A stretch of 64,000 nucleotides of DNA from Syntrophales bacterium. GTDB taxonomy: Bacteria > Desulfobacterota > Syntrophia > Syntrophales > PHBD01. The stretch is taken from positions 930,001-994,000 of the forward strand of contig DAOSEM010000001.1 of assembly GCA_035363115.1 (NCBI GenBank), written 5' to 3'. The notes beneath the pieces are model-generated. The model was not told the origin of the DNA, did not search any database, and saw nothing but the letters and a program-made list of their open reading frames with translations. Of the stretch, positions 41,824-49,542 are shown piece after piece (within the stretch, counting starts at the first letter, position 1; the number at the start of each line of letters is the position of its first letter). The position numbers and the translations under genes are program-made.

Positions 41824-42300
41824 ATGGCCAGGAAAAGCGAAGCCGCCGAAAAGTCCATCTGCACCAACAAGCAGGCGCGGCGGAATTATTTCATCGATGA
41901 AACCTACGAGGCCGGGATCGCCCTGGTGGGGACGGAGGTAAAGTCCCTGCGGGAGGGCCGGGCCAACCTGAAGGACAGTTTTGCCTCCGTGAACAACGGA
42001 GAGGTGGTCCTCTATGACCTGCACATCAGCCCGTACACCTTCGGGAACCGCTGGAACCACGACCCGCTGCGGCCGCGGAAGCTCCTCCTTCACAAGCAGG
42101 AGATTCGCCGTCTCTACGGCAAGGCCCGGGAGAGGGGGCTCACCCTCGTACCCCTCAGGATGTATTTCAAGAAGGGTAAGGTGAAAGTGGAGCTGGGGGT
42201 TGGCCGGGGGAAGAAGCTCTACGACAAGCGGGACGACCTCCGGGCCCGCGAGGACAAACGGGACATGGAGCGGGGGTTCCGGGACAGGGGCCGGGATTGA
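41824..42300 (+). CDS. smpB: SsrA-binding protein
   Basis: A 158-residue SmpB, the tmRNA partner in rescue of stalled ribosomes. The family core is clear: [58 protein letters not shown] and [12 protein letters not shown], ending in the basic tail [27 protein letters not shown] precedes the ATG. Its RNA partner ssrA starts 210 bases downstream. Confidence 0.97.
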   Translation: MARKSEAAEKSICTNKQARRNYFIDETYEAGIALVGTEVKSLREGRANLKDSFASVNNGEVVLYDLHISPYTFGNRWNHDPLRPRKLLLHKQEIRRLYGKARERGLTLVPLRMYFKKGKVKVELGVGRGKKLYDKRDDLRAREDKRDMERGFRDRGRD

Positions 42301-42454
42301 GGCCTGCCGGTCCGGCTGTATTGAAGGCGGGCTTGGGATTTCCGGAGCGGATCATAGAATTGGCCGGGTCTGCTGGATACTCTGCCGCTGCCACGGCCGG
42401 ATCGCTCCGGGATCATCCTGCGAATCGCCGCCAATCCGGATCCCGGGATTCCGC

Positions 42455-42482
42455 TTGACGATGACCGGATGAAGGTTATACA
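42455..42482 (+). promoter_or_regulatory. promoter of ssrA
   Basis: TTGACG (42455-42460), 16 bases, then TATACA (42477-42482). It would start transcription about 20 bases before the mature tmRNA 5' end. Confidence 0.75.
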
Positions 42483-42510
42483 AAGGGCCAGTTCTTTCCA
42501 ATTCCAATAT

Positions 42511-42863
42511 GGGGGCGTCACGGTTTCGACGGGGATCGTTGAAGCTATCAGAAGCGTGCCGAGGTTCCTGCAGGCCTCGTTAAACAGGCAGGAAAACACT
42601 TAGTCGCCAACAACTACGACTACGCACTGGCCGCATAGGCCAGCGTCCTCCCGATTTCGCCTGCCGAGTCGGATGAGGGCGTCATAAAGGCAGGATAACC
42701 GACTTCCTCTGCCTGGGGGGAAGGGGGCGAAAATCTAAAAGGCTAGCCTGCATCCATCCCGCCCCTGGGAGGGATGACAGGCGAAATCAAATCAGGGGCT
42801 GCGCACGGAGAAACTGAAGTGGAAGGTTTCCGGACGCGGGTTCGACTCCCGCCGCCTCCACCA
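42511..42863 (+). ncRNA. ssrA: transfer-messenger RNA (tmRNA)
   Basis: A 353-nt one-piece tmRNA. The 5' end GGGGGCGTCACGGTTTCGAC and the 3' end with T-arm GGTTCGACTCC and CCA are typical; the acceptor GGGGGCG pairs with CGCCTCC (one G-U). The resume codon follows TAGTC, and the encoded tag is ANNYDYALAA. It acts with SmpB on stalled ribosomes, tagging the nascent chain for degradation. The 3' end is also one of the two copies of an integration-site repeat. Confidence 0.96.
42606..42638 (+). other. tmRNA tag reading frame
   Basis: Resume codon GCC at 42606, ten codons giving ANNYDYALAA, stop TAG at 42636-42638. The C-terminal ALAA is the conserved degradation signal. Confidence 0.93.
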
Positions 42864-42865
42864 TC
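42839..42865 (+). repeat. attachment-site repeat within the ssrA 3' end (attL)
   Basis: 27 bases starting GGTTCGACTCC and ending CCACCATC, covering the T-arm, the acceptor 3' strand and the CCA of tmRNA. The same sequence with one change (C to T at the 12th base) recurs at 44506-44532. The 3' end of ssrA is a common site for tyrosine-integrase elements. Confidence 0.88.
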
Positions 42866-43404
42866 GAAATAAAACTAATGATATCACATGGATACGTTTT
42901 GGCAGGTCGCGATTTCCGATAGGAAGCTTTAGGAAAAGGCTATACAATTCAAACAGTTATTAAATCAAACATCCAATTCTCTAATTATACCGCCGCCCAT
43001 CTGTCGAAAACCCATAAATTCAATTGCTTAAAAGCAGCCGCCTTTTTTTGTGCCCACCATTGTGCCTAAAAATGGTTTTTGGGGTTGAAAATGGTGTGCC
43101 GGATGTTCCCACATATCCACTCATGGATGTTTAAAGCCTTTACATCCGTGAACCCCATTTTTATCAGTCGTGATCTTGGCTCACGGCGGTATAAGTGTCC
43201 CAGAGAACAGTGCTTGCAGCAAAGCATTGAAGCTACACATTTCAGTAGCCAAATGATAAATCAGATCCAAACCGATAACATCTCGGGGAAAATGGATTTT
43301 AAAACAGTCGACTCTATATCGTCTCTTGGTGCGTAACTGCTTCCCCATGAAAAGAGCCAAGAGGGGAGTCATCTTGGGAAGGATTGTCGAGCCAGGAGGA
43401 ATGA
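42866..43404. other. AT-rich non-coding left part of the element
   Basis: No open frame here has a recognisable product or good start. The composition is much more AT-rich than the flanking genes. A run GCCTTTTTTT near 43042 may mark a weak transcription stop. It may hold the remains of a deleted integrase region, but I can identify no residue of one. Confidence 0.45.
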
Positions 43405-44082
43405 ATGGGAAGGGGAACAAAATACGATACTTCCGGCTTGTTGGAAAGTCAGTACCAGCAGGGGTCGCGGGGGCGAGTCCTGCGTAATTTGTGCGGGATA
43501 AAGAGCAAACGGCAAATGGACGCATTGGAGGCACAGGAGCTGCTGCGAGCCCTGAAGAATCTTGCCGGCCAATATGGAGAGGACCATCGGTTCACTGCGG
43601 CAGATATCTGCAGGATGCACAAAACGTGGCTTGGCGGCATCTACCCATGGGCCGGGCAATACCGTCAGGTCAACATCAGCAAAGGCTCGTTTCCCTTCGC
43701 CGCTGCGGCGCAGATCCCCCGTCTCATGGACGAGTTTGAGAAGAAAATTCTTGGCAGACATACACCCTGCCGCTCCAAGTCCCGCCATGACGCGGCCTAT
43801 GATCTGGCCATCGTTCACACGGAACTGATCCTGATTCATCCCTTTCGAGAAGGGAACGGACGATTAGCCCGTCTCTTAGCCGTGCTGATGGCACTGCAGG
43901 CAGGGCTGCCGCCGCTGGATTTCGGACTGCTGAAGGGAAAGAAGCGGCAAGGGTATTTCGCGGCCGTACAGGCGGGAATGGACTGCAACTATGAACCGAT
44001 GACACGGATTTTCAGCGAGGTGATCGATCGCTCTTTGAAGACTTCGCGGCCGCTTTCGGCTTCCGGGACGGCACGGAGATAG
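43405..44082 (+). CDS. fic: Fic-domain protein (AMPylator/toxin type)
   Basis: A 225-residue Fic protein. The active-site motif is complete: HPFREGNGRLAR, matching HPFx(D/E)GNGRxxR, with the catalytic His first. Upstream, KTWLGGIYPWAGQYRQVNIS is the typical beta-hairpin region that positions the target. Fic enzymes transfer AMP (or another nucleotide moiety) from ATP to target proteins and often act as toxins. No inhibitory (S/T)xxxE(G/N) helix is visible in this chain, so inhibition would have to come from another protein; a candidate is encoded opposite its 3' end. AGGAGG lies 5 bases before the ATG. It is inside the ssrA element. Confidence 0.9.
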   Translation: MGRGTKYDTSGLLESQYQQGSRGRVLRNLCGIKSKRQMDALEAQELLRALKNLAGQYGEDHRFTAADICRMHKTWLGGIYPWAGQYRQVNISKGSFPFAAAAQIPRLMDEFEKKILGRHTPCRSKSRHDAAYDLAIVHTELILIHPFREGNGRLARLLAVLMALQAGLPPLDFGLLKGKKRQGYFAAVQAGMDCNYEPMTRIFSEVIDRSLKTSRPLSASGTARR

Positions 44083-44212
44083 ACGCCTTTTTTGCCGCGA
44101 GATGGACCCCTTCCACGGCTGCGGATGTGAACACCGATATCGTGAAGAGGGCGTCGCACACCTCGACATCTTTCAAGTAAGGATTGGTTTTCAGAAGGGA
44201 TTTCTTATTCAT
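44012..44212 (-). CDS. small protein with Fic-inhibitor-like motif
   Basis: A 66-residue protein (MNKKSLLKTNPYLKDVEVCD at the N-terminus) encoded opposite the fic 3' end, overlapping it by 71 bases. It contains TSAAVEGVH: Ser-x-x-x-Glu-Gly matches the (S/T)xxxE(G/N) motif by which antitoxins such as VbhA block Fic ATP binding. The C-terminal third is Lys/Ser-rich. No ribosome-binding site is visible, but TATACT lies 6 bases before the ATG, which would suit a leaderless mRNA. The opposite orientation is unusual for a Fic antitoxin. Function is inference. Confidence 0.55.
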   Translation of the reverse strand: MNKKSLLKTNPYLKDVEVCDALFTISVFTSAAVEGVHLAAKKASISVPSRKPKAAAKSSKSDRSPR

Positions 44213-44369
44213 GTCGGAAGTATACACGATGAAGACGGGGAGCGCACGGAATTTCCCCAAGGCACCGCGATCATGGGATAGATCCGCCCGGCGGGAAGAT
44301 CTCGGTTGTTCCAGGGAAGGATTTCCTGTAGGCGTTGCGGGAATGGTTCCCAAAATTGTGCCCAAACAG

Positions 44370-44494
44370 TGATGACGACGGATGATTTTTGATGATCTTC
44401 AGTGACATACCAAACGGACGACGAGGCAAGAGAAAAGCCAGTTATGTCGTCATCATTCGTAATTGTTTGTCATCGTTGGTCATCCGTCATCATC
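44370..44494. repeat. inverted GATGACGACGG repeats near attR
   Basis: GATGACGACGGATGA (44371-44385) has a 14-of-15 inverted match at 44480-44494, and the arm TGATGACGAC (44370-44379) has a further perfect inverted copy at 44446-44455. They crowd the last 140 bases of the element beside the right repeat, where recombinase or excisionase arm sites would lie. Confidence 0.5.
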
Positions 44495-44505
44495 GGCTTT
44501 TTATT

Positions 44506-44532
44506 GGTTCGACTCCTGCCGCCTCCACCATC
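44506..44532 (+). repeat. attachment-site repeat (attR)
   Basis: Matches 26 of 27 bases of the ssrA 3' end at 42839-42865. It is not attached to a second tmRNA body, so it is the displaced copy left when the element inserted. The sequence to its right is the original downstream flank of ssrA. Confidence 0.88.
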
Positions 44533-44773
44533 ACTTTTAAATCAAGTAAAAACAATAAGATGTAAATGCATAGGGGCCAAGGCAGGGGTCATGACCGCCG
44601 GGATGATCCGGTTGGTTTTGGCCCTTTTTTCTTACTTTTGGATTCGTGTGTCTGGGGAAATCGACTCCGTGTTTCTATCCGGGCGTAAAAAAAGGATCCG
44701 TTTCCACGGGCCACGTTATCGGCAAATGTGTTAAGTGACGGGAAGATCATCGATATAAAAAAAGAGAACGACC

Positions 44774-45241
44774 ATGACGGAATGGAAATTGCCGCCAAAA
44801 GCCAAGATTTATGAAGCGTTGAGTGCCTTCGCCGACGGAAGGGTGCGTATCAAAAGCCCGAACGAGGCGGGAGTCACATCGTCCGCCGCCGACAAGGAAT
44901 ACTCCGTTCAATGGTCCGATGACATGAAGCGCCTCAGTTCAAACGACAATGCCTCTTATTGGCAGGGATACGCGGGATACCCTGTCGTTGCCGTTCTTCT
45001 GGCGCTTGGCAGAATCGATTTTGATGCCGAAATCGCAAACAGTCTGGCCGGGGTTCCGTGGAAGCGAATGAATGATCGGTTTAAGCGGGACTACGACAAG
45101 GCTGTCGATTGCGTCCTTGAGGAACTTGAAGCAAAGGGAGTGGATCGGGCTGCCATCGTCCGGCAGGTCGACAGCATTTATGCCCAGCTGGAGGCATTGA
45201 AAATCGAGCGCGGTCCCCGTACTGGGCCACCGCCGAAGTGA
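44774..45241 (+). CDS. uncharacterised cytoplasmic protein
   Basis: A 155-residue protein I do not recognise. It has no signal peptide or membrane segment. It is mixed alpha/beta by pattern, with VRIKSPNEAGVTSSAADKEYSVQW early, a Gly/Tyr-rich SYWQGYAGYPVVAVLLALG in the middle and a charged helical C-terminus (FKRDYDKAVDCVLEELEAKG). AAGAGAACGACC precedes the ATG. It lies just to the right of the ssrA attachment repeat, so it may be ancestral flank or part of another accessory segment. Confidence 0.65.
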   Translation: MTEWKLPPKAKIYEALSAFADGRVRIKSPNEAGVTSSAADKEYSVQWSDDMKRLSSNDNASYWQGYAGYPVVAVLLALGRIDFDAEIANSLAGVPWKRMNDRFKRDYDKAVDCVLEELEAKGVDRAAIVRQVDSIYAQLEALKIERGPRTGPPPK

Positions 45242-45368
45242 TCAATCAATCGTCCGGGCAAGGGCTCATCTGCAAATCTCAAATTCTTGAGGCCTTAACT
45301 CGGCTGTCATTCTTCTCTCTTCTACCGTTTCCATTGTCATGAATCGTTTGTTATGGGACTTCCTGTTC

Positions 45369-45509
45369 CTAATCCGGTTTTATGACCCAGCGGAACCGGA
45401 TCTCCAGGGGCGTGACAAGGGCGAGGATGTCGTAATCCGACCGATGGTTGTATAGGATGATGCAGGGCTGTCCCGCTTTGATCTTCTTTCGGAACCGGAA
45501 AGCGCTCAC
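45369..45509 (-). pseudogene. fragment of a 1-acyl-glycerol-3-phosphate acyltransferase
   Basis: A 46-codon frame starting at GTG 45509, overlapping the previous gene's TGA (GTGA). It reads CIILYNHRSDYDILALVTPL and then IRFRWVIKPD before a TAG stop. NHRSDYD is the HX4D acyltransferase motif and the following residues fit the PlsC family up to the second conserved segment, where the frame ends. A functional PlsC is about 200-250 residues, so this is a truncated remnant. The coupling to the upstream gene suggests a former operon. Confidence 0.7.
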
Positions 45510-45994
45510 CTGGAAACGGGGGCGGTCAGGATGATCTCGCAGCAGTCAGCCCCCCGGTTCAGGTTTTTCGTGTGCCGGACGTCGAGGGCAAACTCCTTTC
45601 CGTAGATCCCCCGGGCGAGGCCCCGGTACGTTTCGGCCGTCGCGATGCCGCAGTCGGCGATTCCGGCCTTGGCGATGGCCTTCTGCGTTTCGCAGTCCGT
45701 CACCCTCACGGTGATCGCTCCGCCGTCTACAGTGATGCTCCTCCCCTCCATTTTCATCACGGCGCACAGGACCTCCAGCACGTCCAGGAAATCGTCCGGC
45801 CATTTCGGCTCCGCCGTCAGCATTCCCCGGAGCCTCTTCCCCATGACGTAGGAAAGCTGCCGCCATGCCGCCACGTCGGTCTCCCACGCCGCCTCCTTCC
45901 CGAATTTTTGCGCCACGGCCATGAACCACGCGCCATCCATGCGGATCATGGAGAACTGGGCAAGCTCGAAGAGCTGATTGCGATCGAGAATCAT
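45506..45994 (-). CDS. uncharacterised protein (DUF6125-like)
   Basis: A 162-residue protein from the ATG at 45994, with AGGAGG 10 bases upstream. The N-terminal segment FELAQFSMIRMDGAWFMAVA, then FGKEAAWETDVAAWRQLSYVM, matches what I recall of a family annotated DUF6125 in Desulfobacterota; this is memory, not a search. Cysteines occur in VTDCETQ, ADCGIA and ADCCEI near the C-terminus, so metal or haem binding is possible. It is divergent from a TetR gene and coupled to the plsC fragment. Confidence 0.7.
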   Translation of the reverse strand: MILDRNQLFELAQFSMIRMDGAWFMAVAQKFGKEAAWETDVAAWRQLSYVMGKRLRGMLTAEPKWPDDFLDVLEVLCAVMKMEGRSITVDGGAITVRVTDCETQKAIAKAGIADCGIATAETYRGLARGIYGKEFALDVRHTKNLNRGADCCEIILTAPVSR

Positions 45995-46256
45995 GCGAAA
46001 CGAACCTCCTGGATGGATTTTTCGGGGAATCACCATGGCTCCTTAGCAGAAGCCGCCGGAAGAATCCACCGGGTCGGCGGCAGGGAGGGATCCTCCCTCG
46101 ATTCCGAACGGGTGCAAGCGGCTCGTTGTTCCTGCCCGGGAGGAGCCGATTTCGGCCCGGAGGAGGGCATCCGTTCATCGAGATGAAACATCCACATGAA
46201 ATTCCATGGAAATGAGCGATGCGGGCGAGTATCGCGGAATGGAAGTTTATGATGGT

Positions 46257-46278
46257 TACCATACCGTACGGTATGGTA
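46257..46278. promoter_or_regulatory. TetR operator palindrome
   Basis: A perfect 22-bp palindrome centred between 46267 and 46268; its core is ACCATACCGTACGGTATGGT. The last base is the A of the TetR gene ATG at 46278. Perfect palindromes of this size are typical TetR sites, and this one would let the protein repress itself. Confidence 0.82.
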
Positions 46279-46826
46279 TGAAACGAGCCATGTCGAAAGA
46301 GCGAGACACAAGGAAAACTTGGCTTGAAGAGGGCCTGAACATCCTGGCAAAGGAAGGCCCCAGCGCGCTTTCCATCGACCGGCTCACGCTCGCCACGGGG
46401 AAGACCAAGGGCTCCTTCTATCACCACTTCAGCAGCCGTGACCATTACATCGAGGCCCTGCTCGAATACCACGAGAAGAACATGATCGACGAAGTCGTGG
46501 AGCAGACCAATGAGGCGGGCGATCATCAGGCCAGGCTGAAGAAACTCACAAAGCTGGCGTTCCAGATCTCGGGCGAGCTGGAGTTGGCCATGCGGGCATG
46601 GGCCCTGTACGATCCCAGGGTGAAGTCCTTTCAGGACCGCCTGGACAGGCGCAGGCTGGAATACGCCAGGAATCTGTATGTGGAATCGGGGATCGCCCCC
46701 GACAAGGCTCAGATGCTTTCACACCGCGACTACTCGCTTTTCATCGGGCTTCAGCAGCTCAAGCAGTACTGTGACGAAAACGAGTTCCGGAGCATCCTGC
46801 GCAGCGTTTTCACAGGCAGTGCCTGA
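46278..46826 (+). CDS. TetR-family regulator
   Basis: A 182-residue TetR regulator. The N-terminal HTH is clear: NILAKEGPSALSIDRLTLAT, then GKTKGSFYHHFSSRDHYIEALL. The rest is the helical ligand/dimer domain. The start is put at ATG 46278, which abuts the operator palindrome and lacks a ribosome-binding site; ATG 46290 is possible, and earlier ATGs would place the operator inside the coding region. It is divergent from the 45506-45994 gene and upstream of an acyl-CoA synthetase, which it might regulate if the ligand is an acyl-CoA. Confidence 0.9.
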   Translation: MKRAMSKERDTRKTWLEEGLNILAKEGPSALSIDRLTLATGKTKGSFYHHFSSRDHYIEALLEYHEKNMIDEVVEQTNEAGDHQARLKKLTKLAFQISGELELAMRAWALYDPRVKSFQDRLDRRRLEYARNLYVESGIAPDKAQMLSHRDYSLFIGLQQLKQYCDENEFRSILRSVFTGSA

Positions 46827-47154
46827 ACGGAATCCGTTTCGAACGGCGCCTCTGGAAAAATGCAGCCGGGTGAAGAGCCGCCGCGATCGCTTCATCGCAT
46901 GGATGAGCGTCGCCGCATCGATCCGGCCCGCCACATCGACAAACGAAAGAAGATCAACACCGGCCGTTCGCTCGCCGGGATCTTTCCGGTGCGGTCGGCC
47001 CGAACCGTTCCGGCATATAGTCATGGATGCCGGCGCTATCGGTCATCGGCGTCCTTTCGGCGATGCCGCCGGCGGGCAAGCGAGGGGCGAGTCTCATGGC
47101 GGGTAGACCCCCGGTGGACGCTGTCGTGAATCAAATTTGAATGAGGGAGAAGGA
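46827..47154. other. intergenic region between tetR and acyl-CoA synthetase
   Basis: About 330 bases with no gene I can support. Open frames on both strands give no recognisable protein. No copy of the TetR palindrome is seen here. Confidence 0.5.
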
Positions 47155-49353
47155 ATGGATCCAAAGGGTCTGGTTGAGAAGGCGAAACGGGAAGGCCGAT
47201 CCGCTCTTACCGAGGCGGAATCGAAGCAGGTGTTGATGTGCTACGGCGTTCCCGTCGTGGAAGAGGGTGTGGCGAAGACCGCCAGGGAGGCGGTCTTGCT
47301 TGCGGAAAAAATCGGATATCCCGTCGTCCTCAAGGGACTGGGAGCGAAACTGACCCACAAGACGGAGAGGGGACTCGTCCGTCTGAATATCGGAACCGGA
47401 GAAGATCTGCTCGCTGCGGCGGACGCGGTGGCCCGAGCGGCCGGAGACGACCTGGAAGGCTATCTCGTTCAGCCCATGATCGGCGGCAGGCGGGAGTTTG
47501 TTGCGGGGCTCTTCTGCGATCCCCAGTTCGGCCCGGTCGTCATGTTCGGCCTGGGTGGCATTTTCACGGAGGCCCTGGACGACGTCGTCTTTCGGATCGC
47601 CCCGGTCAGCGAAGAGCAGGCGGAGATGATGATCGGCGAGCTCCGGTCCTCCCGTCTTCTCCAGGCGTTTCGGGGAGACGCTCCCGCCCGCCGGGAGGAG
47701 ATCGTGAGGACGCTGGTCGGGTTGTCCCGTCTCGGCATGGAGATGACGGATATCGTGGAGGTGGACGTCAATCCGCTCATCATCGGCGCCGACGGACGGG
47801 TCACCGCGGTCGACGCCCTGGTCGTCCTCGGGGAGAGGCCGGTTCCTCCCGCCGCCCGGCCCCCCGTCGCAGGCCGGGACGTCTTCAAATTCTTCAACCC
47901 CCAGTCCGTTGCCTTTGTCGGCGCCTCGTCCCAATTCGGAAAATGGGGGGAGACACTCTTCACCAATGTCGTGGCGGGCGGATACGAGGGGAAGATCCAT
48001 CTCGTGAACAACAAGGGGGGAGAGATCTTCGGCCGCCCGGTCTACCGGTCGGTGACGGAGATCCCCGGCGACGTCGACCTCGGGGTCGTGACCGTTCCGG
48101 CTGCCAGCGTTCCCGGGCTGATTCCGGAGTTCAAGGCCAAGGGCATCCGGTACATGCTCCTGACGACCTCCGGATTCGCGGAGCTGGGGAGTGAGGGGAA
48201 GGCCCTCGAGAAGGAGCTGGTCCGGAAGGCCGACGAGGCCGGCGTCGTGATCCTGGGGCCCAACACCATGGGCCTTGCCAGTCCGCATGCGAAATTCAAC
48301 TGCGTATGGGCCCCCTACAGCCCGAAGCCGGGTTCGATCAGCATGATTTCCCAGTCCGGGACGATGGGGTCCATCTTCCTGCATTTTGCCGAGGAGGAAA
48401 ACTACGGCATCCGGGCCTACAGCGGCACGGGGAACGAGGCGATGATCACCATCGAGGATTATCTCAGTGGTTTCCGGGAGGACGACCGGACGAACGCGAT
48501 TCTGCTCTTTATCGAGAGCGTCAAGAACGGTCCGCGGTTCTTCGAGGAGGTCTCCCGCGTGTCCATAAACAAGCCGGTCATCATCCTGAAAGGGGGAAGG
48601 ACAGAAGCGGGCCAGAGGGCGACGGCAAGCCACACGGGATCCCTGGCCTCCAATACGCGGGTTTTTGAAACGGCCTGCCGGCAGGCCGGGGCCGTGCTGG
48701 CGAAGCAGCCCCTGGAGCTGTTCGACCTTGCGGCGGCCTTCTCTTTCCTCCCTCTGCCGAAAGGGAAGCGGGTCGCCATCATGACCATGGGCGGCGGCAT
48801 GGGCGTGGTCGCCACGGATGCCTGCATCGAGTCCGGCCTGGAGATACCGCGCCTGCCGGAGCATGTGATTTCCAGGATCAATGAGCTTCTCCCCGACTAC
48901 TGGAGCCGCTCGAATCCGGTCGACATGGTCGCCGTTGCCGATCTGGAAGTTCCCCTGCGTGTCATGGAGGTGCTGGCCTCCTGGGACGGCTGCGATGCCG
49001 TGTTCCACATCGGGACCGGCGAGCGGGGATTGTTCGGGGGGAGAAAAGTCCGTATTTTCAATACGGTCCATCCGGGAGCCATGCCAAAATGGCTGGAGGA
49101 CAGCGAGCGTCTCATTGCAGATATATACAGACAGTTTGTTGCCCACACGATCACACTGATGAAGAAATACGAAAAACCGATCCTGGGCGTGTCGATGGAC
49201 GGCAAGATCGTGACGGATATCGACGGGGGCGGCTACAAGGGGATTTCCTTTCCGACGCCCGAGCGCGCCGTCCGGGTCCTGGCCCGGATGGTGGAATACG
49301 GTGGCTGGCTTGAGCGGGCCGCAGCCGGGCAGGCCGACCGGGCCGGGATCTGA
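47155..49353 (+). CDS. ADP-forming acyl-CoA synthetase (fused, ATP-grasp first)
   Basis: A 732-residue NDP-forming acyl-CoA synthetase that interconverts acid, ATP and CoA with acyl-CoA, ADP and Pi; in anaerobes it usually runs to make ATP. The ATP-grasp domain comes first (residues 1-~230, with GYPVVLKGLGAKLTHKTERG), then CoA-binding (NPQSVAFVGASSQFGKWG) and the succinyl-CoA ligase-like domain with the phospho-His in ATASHTGSLAS. GGGAGAAGGA precedes the ATG at 47155. Substrate is unknown: acetate or a longer acid. Confidence 0.9.
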   Translation: MDPKGLVEKAKREGRSALTEAESKQVLMCYGVPVVEEGVAKTAREAVLLAEKIGYPVVLKGLGAKLTHKTERGLVRLNIGTGEDLLAAADAVARAAGDDLEGYLVQPMIGGRREFVAGLFCDPQFGPVVMFGLGGIFTEALDDVVFRIAPVSEEQAEMMIGELRSSRLLQAFRGDAPARREEIVRTLVGLSRLGMEMTDIVEVDVNPLIIGADGRVTAVDALVVLGERPVPPAARPPVAGRDVFKFFNPQSVAFVGASSQFGKWGETLFTNVVAGGYEGKIHLVNNKGGEIFGRPVYRSVTEIPGDVDLGVVTVPAASVPGLIPEFKAKGIRYMLLTTSGFAELGSEGKALEKELVRKADEAGVVILGPNTMGLASPHAKFNCVWAPYSPKPGSISMISQSGTMGSIFLHFAEEENYGIRAYSGTGNEAMITIEDYLSGFREDDRTNAILLFIESVKNGPRFFEEVSRVSINKPVIILKGGRTEAGQRATASHTGSLASNTRVFETACRQAGAVLAKQPLELFDLAAAFSFLPLPKGKRVAIMTMGGGMGVVATDACIESGLEIPRLPEHVISRINELLPDYWSRSNPVDMVAVADLEVPLRVMEVLASWDGCDAVFHIGTGERGLFGGRKVRIFNTVHPGAMPKWLEDSERLIADIYRQFVAHTITLMKKYEKPILGVSMDGKIVTDIDGGGYKGISFPTPERAVRVLARMVEYGGWLERAAAGQADRAGI

Positions 49354-49542
49354 TCCATTGTTCGAGGTTTCATACGATCCCGCACGACGTGTTTTCTGCA
49401 GGCAGGCACAGTGCTTTTCTGTGGCCTGCCTGAACATTTTCTGCCCGAGTCCTGTTCGATTGGCATTGAAAAAAAGCCTCAATCCCTCTATGTATGGGGT
49501 CCCGTCCGACAGAGACAGCCATCAAAAGGAGGTAGAGAAATC

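Larger units (their letters stand above)
42866..44505 (+). mobile_element. small integrated element or remnant at ssrA
   Basis: A 1.64-kb insert bounded by the two ssrA-derived repeats. It holds a Fic gene and a small opposing gene, plus about 0.5 kb of visibly AT-rich non-coding sequence on the left. No integrase, excisionase or replication gene is found, so it is either a deletion remnant or an element moved by an integrase supplied elsewhere. An ssrA-derived repeat on each side is the main evidence. Confidence 0.78.

Noticed and set aside
43079..43336. 85-codon frame in the AT-rich part of the ssrA element
   Set aside because: No ribosome-binding site and no recognisable protein; not an integrase fragment as far as can be seen.
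44371..44494. Possible CRISPR array from repeated GATGA/TCATC words
   Set aside because: Repeats are short, inverted and unevenly spaced, with no cas genes.
44184..44734. Plus-strand frames at the right end of the ssrA element
   Set aside because: They run across the attachment repeat or opposite the small gene and show no protein-like pattern.
46860..47129. Frames between tetR and the ADP-forming synthetase
   Set aside because: Overlapping frames on both strands without start signals; no family recognised.
47131..49482. 783-codon open frame opposite the ADP-forming synthetase
   Set aside because: Antisense artefact with Gly/Arg/Asp-rich sequence.
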